This document shows positions 16,697 to 26,841 of a stretch of DNA of 64,000 nt, in pieces (positions within the stretch are counted from its first letter, which is position 1; every line of letters begins with the position of its first letter). Below the pieces are notes generated by a model. It saw nothing but the letters and a program-made list of their open reading frames with translations, was not told where the DNA came from and did no database searches. The stretch is from Erythrobacter sp. 3-20A1M. GTDB taxonomy: Bacteria; Pseudomonadota; Alphaproteobacteria; Sphingomonadales; Sphingomonadaceae. The stretch spans positions 372,001 through 436,000 of the forward strand of contig NZ_CP045200.1 in NCBI RefSeq assembly GCF_018636735.1, written 5' to 3'. The translations under genes and the position numbers were made by a program.

Positions 16697-17452
16697 ATGA
16701 TTGCCCAGTTCCGTTCCGCCCTAGCCGTCATGGCGCTCCCCCTGGCACTCTCGCTGGCCGCATGCGGCGATTCCGCCAGCGAAGCGAGTGCGGCGGCGCA
16801 GAGCGAGCCGGTGGCCAAGGTCGCGGCACCCGCCGGCGCGCAATGGGTCGATACGGTCAAGACCACGCCGGAAGGCGGCTGGCTGGTCGGCAATCCCGAC
16901 GCCCCGATCAAGCTGGTCGAATACGGCTCCGTCCTATGCCCCGCCTGCGCCGCCTTCGGCGTCCAGGGCATGGAACCGCTGATGAACGATTACGTGAATT
17001 CGGGCCGCGTTTCCTACGAATTTCGCAGCGTCCTGATCCATGGCACCGCCGATCTTGTGGTCGTGGCGCTGGATGCGTGCGGCCCGCCCGAGGCGGTGGT
17101 TCCGCGGGCGGAAGCGGTATGGCAGAACCTGCCCGAAGTTATGGAAGGGCTGCAGGGTAACGCCCAGGCGGCCGAGGCGGCGATGCAGCTGCCCGAAGAC
17201 CAGCGCTTCGTCGAATATGCCGCGCGCACCGGCCTGCTCGATTATTACGCCAAGCTCGGCCTCAATCGCGATCAGGCGCGCCAGTGCTTGGCCGACGCCG
17301 GCAAGATGCGCAGCATGGCGGAGCAGATGCAGGAACAGGCGGGCAAGGACAATGTCCAACGCACGCCGACCTTCCGCGTCAACGGACGCGAGGTCGAAGC
17401 CAGCAGCTGGGCGCAGCTCGAACCGCTGCTGCAGCGCGCCGGGGCGCGCTAG
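16697..17452 (+). CDS. DsbA-family lipoprotein thiol oxidoreductase (CPAC)
   Basis: This 251-residue precursor has a lipobox (LSLAACGDS), so it is predicted to be lipid-anchored in the periplasm. The DsbA fold contains VLCPACAAFG as the CxxC centre and RTPTFRVNG as the cis-Pro loop. I chose the ATG at 16697 because GAGGA lies 7-12 bp upstream; a TTG at 16679 is less likely. It differs from the preceding paralogue in its active-site dipeptide (PA against PH), which usually changes redox potential. smc follows after 18 bp. Confidence 0.85.
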   Translation: MIAQFRSALAVMALPLALSLAACGDSASEASAAAQSEPVAKVAAPAGAQWVDTVKTTPEGGWLVGNPDAPIKLVEYGSVLCPACAAFGVQGMEPLMNDYVNSGRVSYEFRSVLIHGTADLVVVALDACGPPEAVVPRAEAVWQNLPEVMEGLQGNAQAAEAAMQLPEDQRFVEYAARTGLLDYYAKLGLNRDQARQCLADAGKMRSMAEQMQEQAGKDNVQRTPTFRVNGREVEASSWAQLEPLLQRAGAR

Positions 17453-17470
17453 GACGACAGACCCGCGCGC

Positions 17471-20400
17471 ATGGAGATCCGGCGGCTCAAGCTCAGCGGT
17501 TTCAAGAGCTTCGTCGAGCCTGCCGAACTTCGCATCGAACCCGGGCTGACCGGGGTCGTCGGCCCCAATGGCTGCGGCAAGTCCAACCTGCTGGAGGCGC
17601 TGCGCTGGGTGATGGGCGAGAACTCGCCCAAATCCATGCGCTCGGGCGGGATGGAGGATGTCATCTTCGCCGGGACCGAGGCGCGCCCGGCACGCGACTT
17701 CGCCGAGGTCGTGCTGCAAGGCGTGGATGGCGAGGGGGAAGAGCTCGACGTCACGCGCCGCATCGAGCGCGGCGCGGGCAGCGCCTACCGCGTCAACGGC
17801 CGCGACGTGCGCGCGAAGGATGTGGCGCTGACCTTTGCCGATGCCGCCACCGGCGCGCACAGCCCCGCGCTCGTCAGCCAGGGCAAGATCGCGCAGGTGA
17901 TCGCGGCCAAGCCCGCCGAACGGCGCATGATGCTGGAAGAAGCGGCGGGGATCGCGGGGCTTCACGTCCGCCGCCGCGATGCCGAGAGTAAGCTTCGCCA
18001 GACCGAGGCCAATTTGGCCCGGCTGGAGGACCTGATGGCGGGGCTCGACAGCCAGATCGCCTCGCTGCGGCGGCAGGCGAAGCAGGCCGAGCGCTATCGC
18101 ACGCTCTCCGAAGAGATCGCCGTGGCGGAGGCGCGCGTGCTCTACGCCCGCTGGCGCGATGCCGCCGCCGCCGCCGAGGAAGCGCGCGCGGAGGCGAAGC
18201 GCGCCGACGCAAGCGTCGCCGAGGCGCAAGCCAGAGCGAGCGAGGCACAGAAGGCGCAGCGGATCGCCGCCGAAACCCTTGCCCAGGCGCGCGACGAGCT
18301 GGCCGACCGCCGCGACGACGCCTCGGCCCATGGGCACCGCATGACCGCGCTGACCGACCAGCTCGAAGCGGCGGAGGAACGGCTTGCCGACCTCGACCGG
18401 CAGAAGGCTCGGCTGGAGGAGGATCGGGGCGAGGCCGACCGGCTGACGCGCGACGCGGCGGAGGCCCTGCGCAAGCTGGAGAGCGATCTCGCGGCGGCGC
18501 GCACCGCGCTGGAGGAGGACGAGGCACGCCGCCCCGCCCTCGCCCGGCAGGTCGAAACGGCCGAAAGCGCGGCGCGCGCCGCCGAACTCGCGCTCGCGCG
18601 CGCGACCGCCGATCACGCCGGGGTCGAGGCCGACTGGCGCGTCGCCGAAGCGACGATCGAACAGGCGCGCACACGCCTCGAACGCCTCGATGCCGAGATG
18701 CGCCGACAGGCTGAAACCCGCCGGGCGCTGGGCGCACAGGGCGATCCCGACGCAGCGGTAGCGGCGGCGCAGCGCGAGAGCGAGCGCGCGGCGGAGCGCG
18801 CCGAGACGCTGCGCGCCGACGTCTCCCACCTGCGGGAGGAAAAGGATGCCCTGCGCGAACGGCGCGACGCGGCGGCGGATCAGCTCTCCGTAGCGCAGGC
18901 CGAACTGACCGGGCTCGAACGCGAACACAACGCGCTCGACCGCGACCGGCAAGCGCGCGAGCGGCAGGCGAAAGGTCATGCGAAACTGCCTGCCGCGCTC
19001 GACCGGGTGCGCGCGGCGCCGGGCTACGAGCGCGCGCTGGCCGCGGTGCTGGGGCGCGATGCCAAGGCCCTGCTCGGCACGCCCGAGGGAGAGGCGGAGG
19101 GCCGCTACTGGACCGGGCGTGACGGTGCTGTGCCCCCTGCCGTGTCCGACAGCCTCGCCGCGCAGGTCACCGATTGCCCGCCCCAGCTCGCGGCGCGGCT
19201 GGCGCTGGTCCATGTCGCCCATGCCGACGACGGTCGCACGCTCGCGCCCGGTGAGTGGCTGGTGACGACGGGCGGGCGCCTGCGCCGCTGGGACGGTCTC
19301 GTCGCGGACGGCGAAGGGGCCGCCGAAGCGGCGCGGCTGGAAGCGGCGAACCGGCTCGCCGAACTCGAACAGGCATTGCCTAGCCACCGCGCGGCGCGCG
19401 ACGAGGCGAAGGCTGCACAGGACGACAGCGCCGTGCAGCTCGCGGAGGCGCAAGCCGCGCTTGTCCGCACAGAGCGCGAGGCGCAGGACGCCGCCGAGAC
19501 CGAGCGACAGGCGCTGCGCGCGCTCGATCAGGCGGAGGCTGCGCGCGAGCGGCTGGCGGCGCGGCTGGCCGAGCTCGCCGAGGCCGAAGCCGCCACAGCG
19601 GAGCAGCGCGAGCAGGCCGCAGCCGAGTTGGCGGACGCCACGGAGCGGCGCGACCGGCTGCCCGACCCCGCCGCGGGTCGTGCGAAACTCGAAGCGGCGC
19701 AGGCGAAGAACGAGGCCGGCCGCTCCGCCATCCAGGCGTCGCTGGCCGAACTCGCCGCGCTCGACCAGTCGCTCGCCGTCGGGCGCGAACGCGTCGGTGC
19801 GCTCAAGAGCGATCAGGCGAACTGGCAGGCGCGCTCCGGCGAGGCGGCGCGGCGGCTTGCCGGCATGGAAAGCCGCTTCGAGGAAATCGCCGGCGAACGC
19901 GCGGTCATCGCCGCCAAGCCGGAGGGGCTGATACGCGAGATCGAGCAAGGCGATGCCGTCCGCGCCCGCCTGACCGCTGCGTTGGAGGAAGCACAGGGCA
20001 ATGTCGTGGCGGCGCAGGAGAAAGCGGACGCGGCCTCCGGCGCGCTGGACGCGGCCAACGAGGCCCTGTCGTCTGCGCGCGAATCCCGCGCCGGGCTTAC
20101 CGCGCGGGCGGAGAACGAAGAGGGTCGACGCACGGAAATGGCGCGGCTTTCGGGTGAGCGCTTTCAGTGCCCCCCGCCCCTGCTCGGCGAACGGTTCGGC
20201 TTCGACACCGAGACCGTCGCGGATCGCGATGCCGAGGCACAGGTGCACGAGCGCCTGGTCGCCAGCCGCGAGCGGATCGGGCCGGTCAACCTGGTGGCCG
20301 CCGACGAGCTCGAGAAGATCGAGCGGGAGCACGGCGCAAGCGCGGAAGAACAGGCCGAACTCGCCGAAGCGGTGCATCGCCTGCGCGGTTCGATCGGCAA

Positions 20401-20899
20401 TCTCAACCGCGAGGGGCGCGAGCGGCTGCGCGAGGCGTTCGAGCGGGTCGACACCCATTTCCGCCGCCTGTTTACCAAGCTGTTCGAAGGCGGGAGTGCG
20501 CATCTGGCGCTGGTCGACAGCGACGATCCGTTGGAGGCGGGGCTGGAGATATTCGCCCAGCCCCCGGGCAAGAAGCTGCAATCGCTAACCCTGCTGTCCG
20601 GCGGCGAGCAGGCGCTGACCGCGATCGCGCTGATCTTCGGCCTGTTCCTGACCAATCCTGCCCCGATCTGCGTGCTGGACGAGGTCGATGCGCCGCTGGA
20701 CGATGCCAATATCGACCGCTTCTGCGACCTGCTCGACGCCATGGTCCGCGAAACCAGCACCCGTTATCTGATCGTCACCCACAATGCCGTGACGATGAGC
20801 CGGATGCACCGCCTGTTCGGCGTCACCATGATGGAGCGCGGCGTGTCGCGCCTGGTCAGCGTCGACCTGGGCGAGGCGGAACGGATGGCAGCGGAGTAA
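17471..20899 (+). CDS. smc: Chromosome segregation ATPase SMC
   Basis: This 1142-residue protein has the ABC-type N-terminal head with Walker A GPNGCGKS (about residue 32) and two long Ala/Glu/Arg-rich coiled coils. A hinge lies around residues 500-620 (GYERALAAVLGRDAKALLG). The C-terminal head carries signature LLSGGEQALTAIALIF and Walker B PICVLDEVDAPLDDAN. SMC with ScpAB condenses and individualises sister chromosomes. It is the last gene of the dciA-dsbA-dsbA-smc run. The GC-rich coiled coils create a long false reading frame on the other strand. Confidence 0.97.
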   Translation: MEIRRLKLSGFKSFVEPAELRIEPGLTGVVGPNGCGKSNLLEALRWVMGENSPKSMRSGGMEDVIFAGTEARPARDFAEVVLQGVDGEGEELDVTRRIERGAGSAYRVNGRDVRAKDVALTFADAATGAHSPALVSQGKIAQVIAAKPAERRMMLEEAAGIAGLHVRRRDAESKLRQTEANLARLEDLMAGLDSQIASLRRQAKQAERYRTLSEEIAVAEARVLYARWRDAAAAAEEARAEAKRADASVAEAQARASEAQKAQRIAAETLAQARDELADRRDDASAHGHRMTALTDQLEAAEERLADLDRQKARLEEDRGEADRLTRDAAEALRKLESDLAAARTALEEDEARRPALARQVETAESAARAAELALARATADHAGVEADWRVAEATIEQARTRLERLDAEMRRQAETRRALGAQGDPDAAVAAAQRESERAAERAETLRADVSHLREEKDALRERRDAAADQLSVAQAELTGLEREHNALDRDRQARERQAKGHAKLPAALDRVRAAPGYERALAAVLGRDAKALLGTPEGEAEGRYWTGRDGAVPPAVSDSLAAQVTDCPPQLAARLALVHVAHADDGRTLAPGEWLVTTGGRLRRWDGLVADGEGAAEAARLEAANRLAELEQALPSHRAARDEAKAAQDDSAVQLAEAQAALVRTEREAQDAAETERQALRALDQAEAARERLAARLAELAEAEAATAEQREQAAAELADATERRDRLPDPAAGRAKLEAAQAKNEAGRSAIQASLAELAALDQSLAVGRERVGALKSDQANWQARSGEAARRLAGMESRFEEIAGERAVIAAKPEGLIREIEQGDAVRARLTAALEEAQGNVVAAQEKADAASGALDAANEALSSARESRAGLTARAENEEGRRTEMARLSGERFQCPPPLLGERFGFDTETVADRDAEAQVHERLVASRERIGPVNLVAADELEKIEREHGASAEEQAELAEAVHRLRGSIGNLNREGRERLREAFERVDTHFRRLFTKLFEGGSAHLALVDSDDPLEAGLEIFAQPPGKKLQSLTLLSGGEQALTAIALIFGLFLTNPAPICVLDEVDAPLDDANIDRFCDLLDAMVRETSTRYLIVTHNAVTMSRMHRLFGVTMMERGVSRLVSVDLGEAERMAAE

Positions 20900-21012
20900 C
20901 ACCGCCATCAGAAACGTTCCAATCCGGGAAATCTGCGATGAACCGATGAAACCAAACACCCCTTGCGATCATTGAGCCCGCAAAAGCCGGTATTGTGGGT
21001 TCCCGGGGGATT

Positions 21013-22439
21013 ATGAGTATCGATTTCGAGCACGTCCTTGGCGCTTCGCCGAACCCGTATGTGATTCTCGATACCGATCTGGTCATCGTCTGGATGAACG
21101 ATGCCTATTGCGCGCAACCATGCGTGGGCGTGGCGATCTCGCAGGGCAAAAGATGTTCGACGCGTTCCCCAGCGAAGAGGGGAGCGAGAGCCACCAGCTG
21201 CTCAAATCGTCTCTCGATCGCGTACTGAAAACGGGCGAGCCGGACGAACTCGCCTTGATTCGCTACGATATCGAAAACCCCGACGGATCGACCGATGCCC
21301 GTTACTGGAGCGCCACGCACACCCCGATCCACGAAGGCGGGCAGTTGCGCTATATCCTGCAACATACGGTCGATGTGACCGAGGTCGAGAAGCTGCGACA
21401 ACACAAGGATGCCATGGGCATCTTTCGGCGCGCCAAGAGTGTGCAGGACGAAAACCGCACATTGCGGGACGAGACGCGAAGGCTGCTCGCGTTATTCCAT
21501 CAGGCACCGGGATTCACGGCGGTATTGATGGGAACCGAGCATCGCTTCGCCATGGCGAACGAGGCATATCGCGAACTCGTGGGCAGAGCCGACGTCGTGG
21601 GGCGCACGGTGGAAGAGGCGCTACCAGAGGTTGCCGACCAGGGTTTCATCGAAGTGCTCGATAACGTCTATCGCACCGGCGAACCCTATTTCGGTCGCCG
21701 CGAGGAAGTCTTCCTGGTGCCGGAGGGCGAGAGCGAACCGCGGTCGCGCTTCCTCAATTTCGTCTTCCAGCCGGTTCTCGATGACGACGATCTCGTTCGC
21801 GGAATAATCATCCAGGGCAACGACGTAACCGACGAGGTGCTCTCGCTGGAGCGGCAGCAATCGCTGGTCAACGAGCTTAATCACCGGGTCAAGAACACGC
21901 TGGCGATCGTGCAGGGGCTCGCCATGCAATCCTTTCGCACCGCCGAAACGGAGCGTGGGCGCGCGGTGTTCGAGGCCCGGTTGCGGACGTTGGCGACGGC
22001 ACACAATCTCTTGACCGAGGGGTTCTGGGGTGCGGCCGAGGTTGCAGATGTCGTGCGGCAGTCCGCCGAGACCACGGCGAGAGATGCGCTGGCACGGATC
22101 GATTTCTCGGGCGATCTGGTGCGATTGCCCCCGCAAACGGCCGTTTCCCTTGCGATGATCATCCACGAATTGTGTACCAACGCCATGAAATACGGTGCTC
22201 TATCCAATGAAAGCGGCTCCATCGCGATACGGTGGCACGTCGTCGAGAACGGAGCGAAGGCCTTGGTGTTCGAATGGAAGGAACAGGGCGGGCCCGCCGT
22301 AACGCCCCCCGAAAGGCCGGGTTTCGGCACGCGGCTTATCTCGCGCGGCGTCTCCGATCGTGCCACCGGTTCGGCCGAGGTCGCTTACGAGCCGGATGGG
22401 TTGCGCTTCTCGATGCGGGCGGAGCTGGAAGCGGCATGA
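21013..22439 (+). pseudogene. PAS-PAS-HWE histidine kinase, interrupted by a frameshift
   Basis: Two frames encode one protein of about 475 residues. From ATG 21013 the first frame reads through VILDTDLVIVWMNDAY. The next frame continues LRATMRGRGDLAGQKMFDAFPS from about 21106 to 22439, so one base is missing near 21104-21107. Domains are PAS 1 (about 10-125), PAS 2 (about 155-275) and an HWE-type kinase core with NELNHRVKNTLAIVQG, MIIHELCTNAMKYGAL and the FEWKEQGGP box. HWE kinases often sense light, redox or stress and can feed the PhyR/EcfG stress pathway. The rest is intact, so a sequencing error or recent mutation fits. The stop overlaps the response regulator start (ATGA). Confidence 0.85.
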
Positions 22440-22786
22440 ATCTGGCGGGAAAGCGCGTGCTATTGGTGGAAGACGAGGTCATCATCGGGTTCGCGCTCGA
22501 CGACATGATTTCGGATGAAGGCGCGCAAACCACGCTCGTCGCATCACGCGCCGATGCGGAGCGGGCGCTCGCCGAAACGGATTACGACCTCGCAATCATC
22601 GACGTGAATCTGAACGGCGACCTCAGCTATCCGCTGGCCGATGTCCTGACGGAAAAAGGTTGTCCGTTCATCTTCGCCACCGGTTACGGCAACGTCACCC
22701 ACCCCGACCGGTTCGCGAAAGTACCCACGGTCGGCAAGCCGTATAATCTGGCGACGATCATGCAGGCCACGACAGGGGTTTTGTAG
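22436..22786 (+). CDS. Single-domain response regulator
   Basis: This 116-residue protein is a bare receiver domain: RVLLVEDEVIIG at the start with the acidic pocket, phospho-acceptor Asp in LAIIDVNLNGD, the Thr/Ala loop FIFATGYG, and the conserved Lys in VGKPYN. There is no output domain. The ATGA overlap with the HWE kinase makes it its likely partner. In this group such receivers act as phosphate sinks or relay to PhyR-type regulators; which applies here is unknown. Confidence 0.9.
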   Translation: MNLAGKRVLLVEDEVIIGFALDDMISDEGAQTTLVASRADAERALAETDYDLAIIDVNLNGDLSYPLADVLTEKGCPFIFATGYGNVTHPDRFAKVPTVGKPYNLATIMQATTGVL

Positions 22787-22869
22787 CTTCCGACGCGATA
22801 GCACCGGCATCGAGAAGGTGGCAAAGCCCGGCCAGCTTCCGCATCCGCAAAAAAACCGGGAAGGCCGTT

Positions 22870-23286
22870 CTATGCGTTCAGTGCTTTCGCTAGACCGTCG
22901 CGGATATCCGTCAGTTCCGACAGCAAGTCGCTAGCGATCGTGGCGTTTTTCGCGTCGCGCCCTTGGTCCGGCGCAGCCTCTGCCGTGTCTGTTTGCGGCG
23001 CGCTTTCGGTCCTACCCGCGACATCGGAGCGGCCATCCGCAATGGCCTGGCGCGCACCCTTGATGGTGTAGCCCTCGACATTGACCAGCCGGTCGATCGC
23101 TTCGACCAGTGCGACGTCGGAGGTTCGATAATACCGCCGGTTGCCGCTGCGCTTGAGCGGCTGGAGCATGGGAAACTGTTCTTCCCAATATCGCAGGACA
23201 TGCGGGCGGATGTTCAGCGCGGCACTGACTTCGCCGATGGTGCGCAGCGCCCCTTCGTCCTTGCCGTCCTCGAACCGCGCCGCCAC
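22870..23286 (-). CDS. MerR-family transcriptional regulator
   Basis: This 138-residue protein has an N-terminal MerR winged helix (RTIGEVSAALNIRPHVLRYWE, then SGNRRYYRTSDV). A polar linker and a short C-terminal helix follow. No metal-binding cysteines are present, so it is not a metal sensor. The GTG at 23286 lies 4 bp after the ihfA stop, and this ihfA-merR pairing is common in Alphaproteobacteria. Targets are unknown. Confidence 0.85.
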   Translation of the reverse strand: MAARFEDGKDEGALRTIGEVSAALNIRPHVLRYWEEQFPMLQPLKRSGNRRYYRTSDVALVEAIDRLVNVEGYTIKGARQAIADGRSDVAGRTESAPQTDTAEAAPDQGRDAKNATIASDLLSELTDIRDGLAKALNA

Positions 23287-23290
23287 CGCC

Positions 23291-23590
23291 TTAGAGCCCC
23301 GAGATGCGATCCCGCAGGATCTGGCTGGCGCGGAACGTCATCACCCGGCGCGGGGTGATCGGCACTTCCTTGCCCGTCTTGGGATTGCGACCGATGCGCT
23401 CGCGCTTGTCGCGCAGCACGAAGGTGCCGAAGCCGGATATTTTCACATTCTCGCCGCTTTTCATGGCTTCGCACATGTGGGCGAGGATCGATTCGACCAG
23501 GTTCAGCGACTCCGCGCGGCTAAAGCCCATCTTGCGGTTGATGGTCTCGGCCAGATCGGCGCGGGTCAACGTGCCTTGGGAACGGGACAT
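23291..23590 (-). CDS. ihfA: Integration host factor subunit alpha
   Basis: This 99-residue DNA-bending protein of the HU/IHF family has the core motif [21 protein letters not shown] and the beta-arm [11 protein letters not shown] typical of IhfA. With IhfB it bends DNA sharply in transcription, replication and recombination. The ATG at 23590 is preceded by AGGAG. The 135 bp upstream are unusually AT-rich for this genome and presumably contain the promoter. Confidence 0.95.
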   Translation of the reverse strand: MSRSQGTLTRADLAETINRKMGFSRAESLNLVESILAHMCEAMKSGENVKISGFGTFVLRDKRERIGRNPKTGKEVPITPRRVMTFRASQILRDRISGL

Positions 23591-23725
23591 ATTCGGTCAA
23601 ATCTCCTGCTCTTTCGGTGCGGACCCGCGGTAAAATCCAACATAGATTAAACAATTAGACCCTAGACCGCAAACCGTACCTCGGGGCAATCCCCTAATGA
23701 CACAGCTTCGCCAACCCCTGCCGGA

Positions 23726-24697
23726 TCAGTACCGCGCGAGGCTGGCACCCCAAGTGAAGCCGCCGCCCATCGCCTCGAACATCACGAGATCGCCGCGGGC
23801 GATCTTGCCCGAACGCACGCCGTGATCGAACGCCAGCGGCACCGACGCGGCCGAGGTGTTAGCGTGCTGGTCCACGGTGACGATCACCTTCTCCGGCGGC
23901 AGGCCCAGCTTGCGCGCCGTGGCGTCCAGGATGCGGGCATTCGCCTGATGCGGCACGACCCAGTCGATTTCCTCCGCCGTCAGCCCCGCACCGTCCAGCA
24001 CCTCGCCCAGCACCTGGGCGAGATTGACGACCGCGTGGCGGAATACCTCGCGCCCCTTCATCCGCAGATGGCCGACGGTCTGCGTCGTCGAGGGACCGCC
24101 ATCGACATAGAGGAGATCGTGCTGCGCCCCGTCGGCATGGAGCGCCGAGGCGATGATGCCCGGTGCGCCCGCCTCGTCCCCGACCTCCTCGGCTTCCAGC
24201 ACCAGCGCACCCGCGCCGTCGCCGAACAGCACGCAGGTGGTGCGGTCTTCCCAGTCGAGGATGCGGCTGAAGGTTTCCGCGCCGATCACCAGCGCGCGCT
24301 TCGCCATTCCTGTGCGCAGCATCGCATCGGCGGTGGTGAGCGCGTAAAGGAAGCCGGAGCATACCGCCTGCACGTCGAAGGCGATGCCGCCGGGCGTGCC
24401 CAGCGCGGCCTGCACCTTCGTCGCCGAGGCAGGAAAGGTATTGTCGGGGGTAGAAGTCGCCAGGATGATCAGCCCGATCGAATCCGCGTCGAAGCCCGCA
24501 TCGTCCAGCGCGGCACGAGCCGCGTCGGTCGCGAGGCTGGCGGTGGTCTCCCCCTCGCCCGCGAGATAGCGCTGGCGGATGCCCGTGCGCTCCACGATCC
24601 ATTCGTCGGTAGTATCGACGCGCTCGGCCAGCTCGGCATTGCTGACGCAGCGCGCCGGCAGGGCGGAGCCGGAGCCCCGGATAACGGAACGGATCAT
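23726..24697 (-). CDS. fabH: 3-oxoacyl-[acyl-carrier-protein] synthase III
   Basis: This 323-residue condensing enzyme starts type II fatty acid synthesis by joining acetyl-CoA to malonyl-ACP. The catalytic triad is visible: Cys113 in [11 protein letters not shown], His250 in [10 protein letters not shown] and Asn280 in [10 protein letters not shown]. The ATG at 24697 overlaps the plsX stop (ATGA), so translation is coupled. It follows rpmF-plsX in the classic order. Confidence 0.97.
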   Translation of the reverse strand: MIRSVIRGSGSALPARCVSNAELAERVDTTDEWIVERTGIRQRYLAGEGETTASLATDAARAALDDAGFDADSIGLIILATSTPDNTFPASATKVQAALGTPGGIAFDVQAVCSGFLYALTTADAMLRTGMAKRALVIGAETFSRILDWEDRTTCVLFGDGAGALVLEAEEVGDEAGAPGIIASALHADGAQHDLLYVDGGPSTTQTVGHLRMKGREVFRHAVVNLAQVLGEVLDGAGLTAEEIDWVVPHQANARILDATARKLGLPPEKVIVTVDQHANTSAASVPLAFDHGVRSGKIARGDLVMFEAMGGGFTWGASLARY

Positions 24698-25749
24698 TTC
24701 GCCTCCGCTTCGCCGCCATGCGCCCAGCCGCTCCGGTTGAGCTGGGCGAGATCGTCGGCCACGCGTTTGGTCAGGTCTTCCTCCAGCAGCCGGGCGGCGA
24801 CGGCGACGGCATGCGCCACGCCCTTCGCGCTGGCGCTGCCATGGCTTTTCACAACCACGCCGTTGAGGCCCAGGAAGACCGCGCCATTGTGGTTGTTCGG
24901 GTCGAGATGGTGGCGCAGCAGCTCGGTCGCCGGACGCGAGACGAGGAAGCCGATCTTGGAACGCAGCGAGCTGGTGAAGGCGTTGCGCAGCAAGTCGGTC
25001 ACGAAGCGCGCCGCACCCTCGATCGCCTTGAGCGCAATATTGCCCGAAAACCCGTCCGACACCACGACGTCCACTTCGCCGCGATTGATCTTGTCGCTTT
25101 CGATGAAGCCGTCGAAAGTCAGCGGCAGGTTCTTTGCAGCCTGCAGGGTCGCCGCCGCATCGCGCAGTTCCGGCGTACCCTTCTGCTCCTCGGTCCCGAT
25201 GTTCAGCAGGCGCACGCGCGGCGCGGTGAAGCCGTTGACGATGCGCGAATAGGCCGCGCCCATGATCGCAAACTGGACGAGGTTGCGCGCATCGGCTTCC
25301 GTGTTGGCGCCCAGGTCCAGCATGACGGCATCGTGTTCGGCCAGGGTCGGCAGCAGCGCGGCGAGCGCCGGGCGGTCGATCCCCGGCATCGTGCGCAGCG
25401 CCAGCTTGCTCATCGCCATCAGCGCGCCGGTATTGCCGGCGCTGACCGCGGCCCCCGCCTTGCCTTCCTTCACCGCGTTGACGGCCAGACCCATGCTGGT
25501 GGATTTGGCCCGGCGCAGTGCGCGGGACGGCTTCTCGTCGCCGCCGACGACATCCTCGCAATGCAGGATTTCGGACGCCGCACGCAGATTGGGGTGATGT
25601 TCCAGCGCCGCTTCGATGCGCGCGCGGTCGCCGACCAGCAGGAACTGGAAGCGGTCGTGATCCCGGCGGGCGAGAGCCGCGCCGTCGATCATCACGCGCA
25701 CGCCTTCGTCACCGCCCATCGCGTCGACAGCGATACGCGGCAAAGTCAT
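24694..25749 (-). CDS. plsX: Phosphate acyltransferase PlsX
   Basis: This 351-residue enzyme converts acyl-ACP to acyl-phosphate for phospholipid synthesis. Markers are the N-terminal [12 protein letters not shown], then [24 protein letters not shown] and [16 protein letters not shown]. Length is standard. It lies between rpmF (37 bp upstream) and fabH (4 bp overlap) in a lipid-synthesis operon. Confidence 0.97.
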   Translation of the reverse strand: MTLPRIAVDAMGGDEGVRVMIDGAALARRDHDRFQFLLVGDRARIEAALEHHPNLRAASEILHCEDVVGGDEKPSRALRRAKSTSMGLAVNAVKEGKAGAAVSAGNTGALMAMSKLALRTMPGIDRPALAALLPTLAEHDAVMLDLGANTEADARNLVQFAIMGAAYSRIVNGFTAPRVRLLNIGTEEQKGTPELRDAAATLQAAKNLPLTFDGFIESDKINRGEVDVVVSDGFSGNIALKAIEGAARFVTDLLRNAFTSSLRSKIGFLVSRPATELLRHHLDPNNHNGAVFLGLNGVVVKSHGSASAKGVAHAVAVAARLLEEDLTKRVADDLAQLNRSGWAHGGEAEAK

Positions 25750-25786
25750 GGCGCTCTCCTGATTATGGGGCCGGGGCCCCGGATCG

Positions 25787-25966
25787 TCAGAGGCTCGGCG
25801 CGAGAACTTCGCGACCGTTGTAGAAGCCGCAATGCGGGCACAGATTGTGCGGGCGCTTGAGCTCGCCGCAATTGCTGCATTCGTGGAAGGCCTCGACCTT
25901 CAGCGAATCGTGGGAGCGGCGATTGCCGCGACGATGCGGCGATACTTTTCTTTTTGGGACAGCCAT
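25787..25966 (-). CDS. rpmF: 50S ribosomal protein L32
   Basis: I translated this 59-residue protein directly: [20 protein letters not shown] at the start, then a zinc-binding pattern CSNCGELK ... [12 protein letters not shown]. The four-cysteine (C+) form binds zinc, suggesting that no zinc-independent paralogue strategy is needed under normal conditions. An AGGA site (26 to 15 bp upstream region) precedes the ATG at 25966. It heads the rpmF-plsX-fabH cluster. Confidence 0.95.
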   Translation of the reverse strand: MAVPKRKVSPHRRGNRRSHDSLKVEAFHECSNCGELKRPHNLCPHCGFYNGREVLAPSL

Positions 25967-26131
25967 GGCGGCACCTGTTCCTGCGAAATACGTCTAAATC
26001 TATGTCTTGGACCGCTTAGGCGAAGGCCGGAGCGCGCACAACCCATGGGGTCGGACGCCCTTAGAAGCCCAGCCGAGCGGGGAAGCAGCGCCCTATAGCG
26101 TGATTCCGGCGCAATGCAACCGGTTCGAGCC

Positions 26132-26803
26132 CTAACCTGCCAGCGCAGCGTCGCCCACGAAGGGATTGCTCTGCCGTTCGCGGCCGAAGGTGCTGGTCGG
26201 GCCATGGCCGGGAATGAAGGTGATATCGTCGCCCAGCGGCCACAGCTTGCCCGTGATGGCGTCGATCAGATCCTGGTGATTGCTCATCGGAAAGTCGGTG
26301 CGCCCGATGCTACCCTGGAACAGCACGTCGCCCACGATCGCAAAACTGCTGGGCCGATGGACGAAGACGACATGGCCCGGCGTGTGACCGGGGCAATGGA
26401 ACACATCGAGCGTCAGTTCGCCCACGGTCACCTGATCGCCGTTTTCGAGCCAGCGGTCGGGTTCGAAGGGCTCGCCCGGCGTGCCGAAGCGCGCCGCATC
26501 GTCCGCGAGGCGGGCGATCCAGAACCGGTCCGCCTCCTGCGGCCCCTCGATCGGCAGGCCCAGCTCCTTCGCCAGCACACCCGCCTGCCCGCAATGGTCG
26601 AGATGACCGTGCGTAATCAGGATCTTCTCGAGCGTCACTCCGGCGCGCTCCACGCCCGCCTTCAACCGGTCCAGATCACCGCCGGGATCGACCAGCGCAC
26701 CGCGCATGGTCTTCGTACACCAGATCAGCGAGCAGTTCTGCTGCAACGGGGTGACGGGGATGATCGCGGCCTTCATCGGCGGCTGGGTCTGGCTATCGGG
26801 CAT
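26132..26803 (-). CDS. MBL-fold hydrolase (glyoxalase II-like)
   Basis: This protein of about 223 residues has the metallo-beta-lactamase ligands THGHLDHCGQ (HxHxDH), HCPGHTPGH, GDVLFQGSIGRTD and FIPGHGP. The single-domain length and these motifs resemble YcbL-type hydroxyacylglutathione hydrolases, which cleave thioesters such as S-lactoylglutathione; the substrate is inferred. Starts at 26803 or 26776 are both possible, and neither has a strong ribosome site. It is probably cotranscribed with the CDF gene 38 bp upstream. Confidence 0.9.
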   Translation of the reverse strand: MPDSQTQPPMKAAIIPVTPLQQNCSLIWCTKTMRGALVDPGGDLDRLKAGVERAGVTLEKILITHGHLDHCGQAGVLAKELGLPIEGPQEADRFWIARLADDAARFGTPGEPFEPDRWLENGDQVTVGELTLDVFHCPGHTPGHVVFVHRPSSFAIVGDVLFQGSIGRTDFPMSNHQDLIDAITGKLWPLGDDITFIPGHGPTSTFGRERQSNPFVGDAALAG

Positions 26804-26841
26804 GGGCAACGATGTGGCCGCAGGTCCGCCGCGATGCAAGC

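Noticed and set aside
16934-20581. A 1215-residue open frame on the minus strand opposite smc
   Set aside because: It is antisense to a perfect smc gene. GC-rich coiled-coil codons with few stops in the opposite strand explain it; it shows no family motif or ribosome site.
21090-21120. Programmed -1 frameshift in the HWE kinase
   Set aside because: No slippery heptamer or downstream pseudoknot is visible, and histidine kinases of this type are not known to need one; a base loss is simpler.
22840-22870. Terminator with a run of seven T's (minus strand) after the MerR gene
   Set aside because: The run is present, but the sequence before it forms no good stem in the correct orientation.
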